A DNA stretch of 11,346 nucleotides from an uncultured Solirubrobacteraceae bacterium (GTDB lineage Bacteria > Actinomycetota > Thermoleophilia > Solirubrobacterales > Solirubrobacteraceae). The stretch's first letter is position 1; the number at the start of each line of letters is the position of its first letter. A model generated the notes under the pieces. The model made no database searches. It saw only the letters and a list, made by a program, of their open reading frames with translations, and was not told the DNA's origin. This document shows positions 5,691 to 11,346 of the stretch, in pieces. The stretch covers positions 1 to 11,346 of the forward strand of contig CATPBV010000192.1 in NCBI GenBank assembly GCA_955652345.1. The letters run 5' to 3'. The position numbers and the translations under genes were made by a program.

Positions 5691-6099
5691 AGGACGACTC
5701 GCCTAGCCGTTAGCTTGCCGACTGTGCCGGGAGCGTCAGGCGCCTCGCTCGTGGTCGCGGTCGCGGCCGCCGCGATGGATTCGCCGCTCGGCCGCCTCGC
5801 AGACGCGCGATCGGGGCGCTCAGCTCGTCGCGGGCGTGAGTGACGGCGGGGCGATGGCACGCGCGGCTGGGATTTTGACGTTAGGCCGATCCACGTGGTT
5901 GCTCGACGCCGCCGCGTCCGCCGACGGACTTCTGCTCCGAATCGAGGCTATTGAAAGGCGTCGCCGGGCAAAACGTCTGCGCTCAGCGCTGGGTTAAGTC
6001 GCGAGTCGCCCAAGGACGCAGGCGAAGACAACGCGAGGCGGGGATCTACGTGTCGGTCGTGATCGATCTGCTCCCCAGAGACGCGCGCCCAAGTCTGGC
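5691..6099. other. Decayed or non-coding stretch
   Basis: About 400 bases lie between the last SRPBCC-like residues and the end of the leftward antiporter gene. One frame is open from 5707 to a TAA at 5997. From the GTG at 5836 or the ATG at 5854 it could encode about 47-53 residues (GILTLGRSTWLLDAAASADG then a basic tail IEAIERRRRAKRLRSALG). I do not recognise it, and no proper Shine-Dalgarno precedes it. It may be remains of another gene. No terminator hairpin with a T-run was found. Confidence 0.45.
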
Positions 6100-7377
6100 C
6101 TACTTCTCTTTCGCTGGATTTAGCAGCAGTTTGGTCAGCGGCGTGGAACTGAGCCCGTGCACGAGGATGGAGCTGATGACGCAGGCGATGGTGGTCCAGA
6201 CCACGATCCGCTGTTGGGCGGTGGGCAGGACGTGCGAGTCGATGACGACGGCGATGTAGAACAGCGCCGCAACGCCGCGCACACCGAAGAACCCGAGAAA
6301 GAGCCGGGCCCGCAGATCCACGAACCGACGGCCGGCAGTGGCGAGCACCAGAGCGGGACGAATCACGAACAGCAATAGCGGTACGAGGAGCCAGCCGCCG
6401 ATCCCGGGAGCGCTGAGACCGGAGATCGTGAGCATCGAGCCGAGCATCAGCAGCACGAGCAGCTCGAGGGTTTTGCCCGCCACCTCGGTTCCGGCGTGCG
6501 CGGCGGCGTGGATCTCGTGTTCAAACTCGTAGCGGCGAAAGGTGAAGCCGGCGGCGAATACCGCGAGCAGGCCATAAGCGCCAAGCGCTTCGGTGATGCC
6601 GTAGAGCAGCAGGGCGAACCCAATCACGACGAATCCGTCGAGCTCCTTGGAGAGGAGCCGACGGTCGCGCGCGCGGGTCAGAACCCAGGCTGCTCCCCCA
6701 CCCGAGGCTGCGCCCAGCGTCAGCGCAAACCCGACGCCGTAGAGCAGGTCTGCCAGCGCCCAGTTGCCGATCCAGCTAGTTCCTCCTTGCTGCACCACGA
6801 ACAGGGCGAGTACGACGAACGGAGACGCCAGGCCGTCGTTGAGACCAGCTTCGGTGTGAAGCGACACGCGGGGCTCGCCGTAGATCTCCCCGCCGGGTGA
6901 GGAGAGACCAACGTCGCCAGCGAGAACCGGGTCGGTCGGCGCGAGCACCGAGCCGAGCAGCAATGCGGCGCCGAACGGAATACCCATCACCCACACACCG
7001 AACCCAGCGATCGCGAGGATCGTCAGGGGCATTACCACCACCAACAACGTCGCGATCGAGATCCACGACCGCCTCGCCACCCGCCGTTCGACGGTGAGCC
7101 CGGCGGAAAACACCGCGACCACCAATGCGACCTCAGTGAGTCGCTTGAGCAGCACGTGGTTTCCCTCGGGGCTGAGCGGACGCACGTCGAGCAGCGACAG
7201 CGCGACCGCCGCCAGCGCGCCGAGCGCGACGTAAAAGACGGAGGCCGAAAAAGCCCGCTCATGCTGATGAGACAACGCGGCCGCACCGACGAGCACGACC
7301 GCCCCGGCGAATGCCAGACCCAGCTGGTACAGACCACCGAAATGCCACCCCGGTGCTAAGGCGAAGAAGGTCGGCAC
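6100..7377 (-). CDS. CPA1-type Na+/H+ antiporter
   Basis: This is an integral membrane cation/proton antiporter of the monovalent cation:proton antiporter-1 family, about 425 residues with roughly 12-13 hydrophobic segments. It exchanges cytoplasmic Na+ (or K+) for protons. Numbered from the GTG at 7377, the TM4-type APTDPVLAGD motif has Asp149. The transport-site EAGLNDG motif has the Asn180-Asp181 pair, as in the NhaP-like CPA1 branch. A late FFGVRGVAALFYIA segment matches the conserved arginine helix. GTG 7377 is preferred because GGAG lies ten bases upstream. The frame stays open to a GTG at 7422 that has no binding site, so the start is uncertain by 15 residues. No C-terminal regulatory domain is present. 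The kinase/regulator/permease group upstream on the same strand suggests a common role in cation balance, but about 870 bases separate it from the permease gene. Confidence 0.88.
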   Translation of the reverse strand: MPTFFALAPGWHFGGLYQLGLAFAGAVVLVGAAALSHQHERAFSASVFYVALGALAAVALSLLDVRPLSPEGNHVLLKRLTEVALVVAVFSAGLTVERRVARRSWISIATLLVVVMPLTILAIAGFGVWVMGIPFGAALLLGSVLAPTDPVLAGDVGLSSPGGEIYGEPRVSLHTEAGLNDGLASPFVVLALFVVQQGGTSWIGNWALADLLYGVGFALTLGAASGGGAAWVLTRARDRRLLSKELDGFVVIGFALLLYGITEALGAYGLLAVFAAGFTFRRYEFEHEIHAAAHAGTEVAGKTLELLVLLMLGSMLTISGLSAPGIGGWLLVPLLLFVIRPALVLATAGRRFVDLRARLFLGFFGVRGVAALFYIAVVIDSHVLPTAQQRIVVWTTIACVISSILVHGLSSTPLTKLLLNPAKEK

Positions 7378-7431
7378 GAAATCAGCGCTCCAACCGGCTG
7401 GCCATGGCCGCGCGCGGCGCACCGCAATAAA

Positions 7432-7446
7432 CGCGCGAGTCGCGCG
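7432..7446. repeat. Inverted repeat upstream of the antiporter gene
   Basis: CGCGCGA and TCGCGCG are perfect 7-base arms around one central base, 54 bases upstream of the chosen antiporter start. It could be an operator, but CG-alternating arms arise easily in such GC-rich DNA. Confidence 0.25.
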
Positions 7447-7617
7447 ACACTCTCGGAGGGGACGTGCTCAAGGCAGTGCTCCTAGAAGCGGGTCGACTGG
7501 ATCGCGCCGACCAGGCTTCCCGGCACACCCGCGCCCGACAATACCCGTTCGTCTGGCGTCGCCGTGCGCGTCAGCTGACCGAGGAGCCGCGGAGTCGCGC
7601 GCCAGGTCGAATCGAGA

Positions 7618-8049
7618 TCAGCCGCCGAGACGTCGCAACCTGGTCGTCGGCCCCCAGGCGCGTAGCCGTTCAAAGCGCCCTAGCAGTCTGATCCGTGCGC
7701 TGTATCCGGACTGCTCGAGCAGCTCGTGGAGGCGAAGCAGATGGTTGTACATGCTACGTCGCCAATCGCTGAGCACCGACCATCCGGTGGGATCGGGCTC
7801 TTCGGTTTCGATGTCAACAAGCGCCGTCGAGAACACCAGGTGCTCAACACGACTGCAGCTCCCGTCCTTGCCGCTGTACGCGGAGTGCAACTCGACACCA
7901 AGCTCGGGAACCACGCTCTCCCACACCATGAGACCCGGGGTCACACGACTTACCTGCGTGTGCGAGGGGACGACCCGATCGTCTACGACGACCCGCACAT
8001 GGAAACGATGACGCCTACGCACCAAAGTGACCCGGACCGTAGCGCACAC
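7618..8049 (-). CDS. Hypothetical protein, doubtful
   Basis: I do not recognise this product. From the GTG at 8047-8049 it would be 143 residues. The frame is open to 8382, but the upstream part overlaps the permease gene and has no coding character. The C-terminal two thirds look protein-like: a beta pattern (FHVRVVVDDRVVPS), then VEHLVFSTALVDIETEEPDP, then an amphipathic helix (MYNHLLRLHELLEQSGY). No Shine-Dalgarno supports any start. The region has lower GC, about 57% over 7741-7860 by hand count, than the neighbours. A plus-strand frame in codon register with it has a good GGAGG (7728-7732) eight bases before an ATG at 7741 and would encode up to residue 8205, so the coding strand is not certain. 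It could also be a decayed gene. Confidence 0.35.
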   Translation of the reverse strand: MCATVRVTLVRRRHRFHVRVVVDDRVVPSHTQVSRVTPGLMVWESVVPELGVELHSAYSGKDGSCSRVEHLVFSTALVDIETEEPDPTGWSVLSDWRRSMYNHLLRLHELLEQSGYSARIRLLGRFERLRAWGPTTRLRRLGG

Positions 8050-8252
8050 CCAACATGTCCGATCAGAAGCCACCGGCCCCAGGCACGCTCCCGGCGAGCG
8101 GCTCGGGCTCGCCCGCCGGCGCCTGACTGCGCATTGCCGGATGCTCTCGCTTGTGTCGATTCCATGCACCGTGCGGTCGGGAGCGATTTCTGCCGGTTGT
8201 GGTGACGGCACCGGTATCGCGCGGGTCAGAGCATCGACCAACGGACTGGGCT

Positions 8253-9602
8253 TCAGCCGGGCGCCGGCGAAGAGCTGCTCGCCGGGCTCGCGTCTGGTGT
8301 TGGCAGAGGGGTTTCGAGTTCCGCGAGCCGCTCCGCTTCGGTTACGCCGCTCGGTCTGCCGGCCCGGATCCACACACGCCATAGCCCAGCAGCGATCGCC
8401 AGGGCCGCGGCGAGCGAGGCAATCGGGTACCCACGCGCGAGGTTGAGGCCGAGGGTCAGCGTCACGGCGCCGGCGCCGAGAACGCTCGCCGTCAGCAGCC
8501 GACGCCTGCCCTCGGCGCGGAAGAAGCGTGACATCGCCAGCAGCCCCGAGAGGAACGCGAGGAACACGGCGACCGCGTAGAAGAGCACCAACTGCTGCTC
8601 GTGGCCGCCGGCGGCCACGACCAGCGCTGCAGAGACGAGCATGAACACGACGACGCTCCAGTAGGGCGTGTGGTGTCGGTTCGCGCGGCCGAGCGGCTCA
8701 GGCAAGATCCCGAGACCGTGTCCGCCCCCAGAGAGCGCTTTGAGCAGACCCGGCCCAGCTTGCAACGAAGAGCTCGCCGCCGCCAGCAGCAGCAGCGCCG
8801 TCGTGACTTGGAAGGAGGCGAACAGTCCGCCGTCGCCCACCGCCACGCGTGCGATTTCCGACACCTGGGTCGAGTTTGCAGGCGGGATGCCGACGTGCAG
8901 CCGCACCGCGAGCACGGTCAGTCCCGCCGTCAGCCATATGACGATCGCGAGCATCAGCCAAAGCGTGATCCTGCCGAACCGGCGACGGCCCTGGTCGTCG
9001 AGCTGGCCGAGTTGCGCGATTGCCGAAGAGGGCGCCTCGACCCCGGTAGCGAGCGCCATGGCAACCGGAAATGCGAGCAGAACGGCGACCGGCGGCCAAC
9101 GCGTGTCGTGAGAGCGCAGGGGCGCATGTCCATAGCTGTCCGGTGCAAACAGGCCGATTAAGATCACCGCGGTACCGACGACGATGAAGCCGATCGTCAT
9201 CGCGGCGAATACCGTCCGCCCGCCGTGCCCAAACCAGGTCAGCCCGGCAACCAGGAACAGCAGAACGAGCGCGAGCGGCACGCGTTGCGGCTCCAGCCCG
9301 GGCAGGTAGGCGATCACGGCCGAGGCGGCCGCCGCCACCGAGATCGTGATCGTGAGCGTGTAGTCGACGATCAGGGCCCCGAGCGGAACGAACGCCCACG
9401 CCTCGCCGAACGCCTTGCCGGCCGCGGGGGCGTCGCCGCCTCCCTCGGGGAAGCGCGCGTACAGCTGGGGGTAGTTGACCGACACGAGCGCGATGATCCC
9501 GAGCACGACCGCGAGCGTCGGCAGCAGGAGCAGCAGGTCGCCGTGCAACGCCCGCAGCGCCGCTTCGATCGCGTACGCGACCGACGACACCGGGTCGCCC
9601 AT
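8253..9602 (-). CDS. APC-superfamily permease, KimA/Kup-like potassium or amino acid transporter
   Basis: This is an inner-membrane secondary transporter of 449 visible residues with about 11-12 hydrophobic segments. The opening MGDPVSSVAYAIEAALRAL matches the broken first helix of the KimA/APC type (DPLSSVAYA in relatives). Residues about 51-56 are FPEGGG, followed by the second conserved helix (PLGALIVDYTLTITISVAA). The C-terminus is a short Pro/Ser-rich tail. Relatives move potassium or amino acids with protons; the KdpDE-like pair directly upstream favours potassium, as an inference. The ATG at 9602 lies inside the first helix and has no binding site. Hydrophobic in-frame sequence (RSRLVLLLAFAFAV) continues upstream to a TAG at 9714-9716 without any ATG, GTG or TTG, so the true N-terminus probably lies upstream (see findings). 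Confidence 0.85.
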   Translation of the reverse strand: MGDPVSSVAYAIEAALRALHGDLLLLLPTLAVVLGIIALVSVNYPQLYARFPEGGGDAPAAGKAFGEAWAFVPLGALIVDYTLTITISVAAAASAVIAYLPGLEPQRVPLALVLLFLVAGLTWFGHGGRTVFAAMTIGFIVVGTAVILIGLFAPDSYGHAPLRSHDTRWPPVAVLLAFPVAMALATGVEAPSSAIAQLGQLDDQGRRRFGRITLWLMLAIVIWLTAGLTVLAVRLHVGIPPANSTQVSEIARVAVGDGGLFASFQVTTALLLLAAASSSLQAGPGLLKALSGGGHGLGILPEPLGRANRHHTPYWSVVVFMLVSAALVVAAGGHEQQLVLFYAVAVFLAFLSGLLAMSRFFRAEGRRRLLTASVLGAGAVTLTLGLNLARGYPIASLAAALAIAAGLWRVWIRAGRPSGVTEAERLAELETPLPTPDASPASSSSPAPG

Positions 9603-9710
9603 GACAGCGAACGCGAATGCGAGGAGGAGAACTAGTCGGCTGCGAAAGATCGCGCGCAGGGAAACACCTGAGCCGACCAGTCTTCCCGGCGCACCTTTGA
9701 CGTAGAGGAC

Positions 9711-9739
9711 AGTCTAGCCCGAGCCGGGGTGCACGCCAA
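9711..9739 (-). promoter_or_regulatory. Candidate sigma-70-type promoter for the permease gene
   Basis: On the minus strand TTGGCG (9734-9739) and TAGACT (9711-9716) are separated by exactly 17 bases. Each box matches the TTGACA/TATAAT consensus at four of six positions. Transcription would begin near 9704, giving a leader of roughly 100 bases to the ATG at 9602. Such matches arise by chance, but the position between the response regulator and the permease is right. Confidence 0.4.
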
Positions 9740-9750
9740 GAGACGCCTTG

Positions 9751-10431
9751 CTATTGGTCGACCAGCCGATAGCCGACGCCAGGTACCGTGACGATGTAGC
9801 GAGGGCGCGCGGGGTCAGGCTCGATCTTGCGGCGCAGCTGCGAGACGTAGACGTGGAGGTAGTTGGATTCCTCCTGATATGCCGGACCCCAGACCTCGCG
9901 CAGGATCGTCGGGTGGGTCAGCAGCTTGCCCTCGTTCTGGGCCAGGAGCCGGAGAAGATCGTATTCGGTTGGCGTGAGCGAGAGCGGCCGGCCGCCCGTC
10001 GTGACGATGCGCTTCTCGAGGTCGATGCGGATCTCGCCGATCTCGAGCACCGGCGCTCGTGAGGGCGCTGTCCGCCGCAAAGCCGCGCGCAAACGCGCGA
10101 GCAGCTCGTCGACGCTGAAGGGCTTCGTCACGTAGTCGTCGGCACCGGCGTCGAGGGCCGCGATCTTTTCGCTCTCGTCGCCTACGGCGGAGAGGATGAG
10201 GATCGACGCGGCGCTCCATTCGCGCAGCTGCCGACAGACGTCGGTGCCGCTTCCGTCCGGGAGCAGGACATCCAGAATGATCGCTTCGGGTGGGTGCGCC
10301 GCGGCCGCCGCGCGAGCTTCATCGGCGGTCGCTGCCGTGTCGACCTGGTAGCCCTCGCTGCGAAGCTTCATCTGGAGCGCGCGCAGGATCTGGGGCTCGT
10401 CATCGACGACGAGCACGCGGGTGCCGCTCAC
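9751..10431 (-). CDS. kdpE: KdpE-like OmpR-family response regulator
   Basis: This is a 226-residue two-component response regulator. The receiver domain (about 1-120) has the acidic pair Asp10-Asp11 in VLVVDDEP, phospho-acceptor Asp54 in IILDVLLPDGSG, Ser81 and Lys103 in VTKPFSVDEL. The winged-helix DNA-binding domain (about 127-226) carries LTPTEYDLLRLLAQNEGKLL, then YLHVYVSQLRRKIE and DPARPRYIVTVPGVGYRL. Those last stretches resemble KdpE more than other OmpR members. The start is the GTG at 10429-10431, which overlaps the kinase stop as GTGA. The longer frame to 10512 lies inside the kinase gene. KdpE normally activates potassium uptake genes; here the gene next downstream is an APC permease and no kdpFABC is visible. 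The family call is firm and the kdpE identity is moderately firm. Confidence 0.88.
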   Translation of the reverse strand: MSGTRVLVVDDEPQILRALQMKLRSEGYQVDTAATADEARAAAAAHPPEAIILDVLLPDGSGTDVCRQLREWSAASILILSAVGDESEKIAALDAGADDYVTKPFSVDELLARLRAALRRTAPSRAPVLEIGEIRIDLEKRIVTTGGRPLSLTPTEYDLLRLLAQNEGKLLTHPTILREVWGPAYQEESNYLHVYVSQLRRKIEPDPARPRYIVTVPGVGYRLVDQ

Positions 10432-11339
10432 GCGCGTACCGTGGCCCGTGCCTCGGCGACGGGCAGCGCGAGCGCAAAGGTCGTCCCCATCCCGGGCGTC
10501 GGCTCGGCCCATAGGCGGCCTCCGTTTGCCTGCGCGAAGCCCCTAGCGATCGCGAGGCCAAGGCCGGTCCCGCCCCCGACCTCGGCGGCCCCGTGCTCGA
10601 ATGGCTCAAACACCCGGTCCAGCTCATCAGATGCGAGCCCCCTCCCGTGGTCGACGACGCGCAGCACGAGCTCGCCCTCGCCGACGTCCGCTCGGACTTC
10701 GACCCGGTCGGATGGTGAGGAAAACCGGATCGCGTTCTCGAGCAGGTTGACGAGCACCCGTTCGAGCTGCGCCGGATCGACGTGGAGCGTCGGCGAGTCG
10801 GCCGGCAGCGAGACGACGACGCGCTCGGCCTCCGGGCCGAGGGCGTCGAGCGCTCGGACGACGAGGCCGTCTGCAGGCCAGAGCTCCGGGGTGGGGCTCG
10901 CGGCGCCGGCCTCGAGACGCGAGAGGTCGAGTAGGTTTGAGACGAGCCTGGTGAGGCGCGTCGTCTCGAGGCGGATGTTGGCGACGAGCTCCGCCCGCTC
11001 TGACCGCGTGAGTTGTTGGGCGCCGTCCTCCAGCACCTCGCTCGCGGCGGCGATCGCGGTCAGCGGGGACCGGAGATCGTGGCTGAGCGTGCGCAGGATC
11101 GTCGTCTTGATCGCGTCGCTGCGGCGCAGGGCCTCAGCCTCGAGCGATGCCGCGGCGAACCGCTCCCGGTCGACGGCCGACGCGAGCAGCGACGCAGTCG
11201 CCGACACTGCTCGCTCGGCAACGTCGCGGTCCGGGGGTACTAAATCGAGGCAGCGCAGCACTTCGACGACGAAATCGTAAACGCTGTGCGACTCGCCGGT
11301 GGCGATGACATAATCGGTAGGTCTTTCCTGCTGTAGCAT
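10428..11339 (-). CDS. KdpD-like sensor histidine kinase core with a foreign N-terminus
   Basis: This is the 303-residue partner kinase of the downstream response regulator. From about residue 50 it reads as a KdpD-type kinase: linker helix (SLEAEALRRSDAIKT), HisKA box with phospho-acceptor His87 in TLSHDLRSPLTAI, N box with Asn202 (VNLLENAIRFS), G1 at 230-234 (DHGRG), F box FEPFE at 244-248, and G2 GGGTGLGL at 255-262. The catalytic parts are complete. The usual KdpD N-terminal KdpD/Usp domains, four membrane helices and most of the GAF domain are missing. In their place residues 1 to about 25-30 match GDP-mannose 4,6-dehydratase. The ATG at 11339 is used for convenience: the frame is still open at the window edge, so the gene may be longer. 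As it stands the protein would be soluble and lack a known sensor. Whether it is a working gene is uncertain. Confidence 0.8.
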   Translation of the reverse strand: MLQQERPTDYVIATGESHSVYDFVVEVLRCLDLVPPDRDVAERAVSATASLLASAVDRERFAAASLEAEALRRSDAIKTTILRTLSHDLRSPLTAIAAASEVLEDGAQQLTRSERAELVANIRLETTRLTRLVSNLLDLSRLEAGAASPTPELWPADGLVVRALDALGPEAERVVVSLPADSPTLHVDPAQLERVLVNLLENAIRFSSPSDRVEVRADVGEGELVLRVVDHGRGLASDELDRVFEPFEHGAAEVGGGTGLGLAIARGFAQANGGRLWAEPTPGMGTTFALALPVAEARATVRA

Positions 11340-11346
11340 GCCATGC
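11250..11346 (-). pseudogene. 3' fragment of GDP-mannose 4,6-dehydratase fused into the kinase frame
   Basis: On the minus strand the frame reads HGMLQQ at the window edge and then DYVIATGESHSVYDFV. This is the well-conserved C-terminal segment of GDP-mannose 4,6-dehydratase (MLQQ...DYVIATG...HSVREFVE in the family), an enzyme of GDP-fucose/rhamnose/deoxysugar synthesis. The following dehydratase residues (the usual FRPAEVD region) are absent and kinase sequence takes over, with no stop. The left boundary is approximate: homology fades around residue 25-32. The rest of the gene, if present, lies beyond the right edge. Confidence 0.75.

Noticed and set aside
7464..7691. A 75-codon plus-strand frame with GGAGG four bases before its GTG
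   Set aside because: The Shine-Dalgarno is good, but the product (many Arg, no fold pattern or recognisable motif) overlaps the end of the doubtful minus-strand gene and looks like a random frame. Kept as a note only.
8601..9161. Plus-strand frames opposite the permease
   Set aside because: They are antisense to an unmistakable membrane protein and rich in Arg/Gln/His, as expected for shadows of Leu/Ala/Val-rich helices.
10294..11280. A 328-codon plus-strand frame opposite the kinase and response regulator
   Set aside because: It is Ser/Arg/Ala-rich shadow sequence; the opposite strand carries complete HisKA, HATPase and receiver motifs.
1..11346. CRISPR arrays, tRNA or rRNA genes, insertion sequences, toxin-antitoxin or known defence genes
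   Set aside because: No regularly spaced repeats, cloverleaf-like sequences, transposase motifs or recognisable defence domains were found on either strand by reading.

Overview
The window looks like chromosomal DNA from a high-GC actinobacterium-like genome. Coding is dense, several starts are GTG, most third codon positions are G or C, and gene pairs overlap by GTGA. Families such as the ECF sigma/DGPF pair and the ArsR/AHSA1 pair are common in Actinobacteria. A Thermoleophilia-type host is my guess, not something the sequence proves. No tRNA, rRNA, CRISPR array, insertion sequence or phage gene was seen.

Left part (1-3407): this is a block of small ligand-binding proteins and their regulators. 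A YCII/DGPF protein and the start of an ECF42-type sigma factor run leftward off the window. A leftward SRPBCC protein is divergent from a rightward ArsR-AHSA1 operon, and a 10-bp perfect palindrome lies between them. Next comes a tight rightward operon of a MarR regulator, another SRPBCC protein and a small helix-hairpin-helix protein.

Middle (3442-6099): an AraC-type regulator with a cupin sensor and a haloalkane-dehalogenase-like alpha/beta hydrolase form a leftward operon. Divergent from it is a broken SRPBCC gene with a good ribosome binding site and three apparent single-base losses. About 250-400 bases of non-coding or decayed DNA follow. The window thus has four SRPBCC genes, three intact and one dead, each beside a different class of one-component regulator or beside the other regulator-linked genes.

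Right part (6100-11346): these genes all read leftward and concern cation balance. They are a KdpD-like histidine kinase (kinase core only), a KdpE-like response regulator, an APC-superfamily permease of the KimA/Kup-like kind, a doubtful small hypothetical gene, and a CPA1 Na+/H+ antiporter. The plausible shared job is potassium sensing and uptake plus cation/proton exchange, which is an inference from families and order.

The most striking feature is at the right edge. The kinase reading frame begins with a clear piece of GDP-mannose 4,6-dehydratase, joined in frame to the kinase where the KdpD sensor region should be. Codon use changes at the same place. It is either a real gene fusion or deletion scar, or an assembly join.
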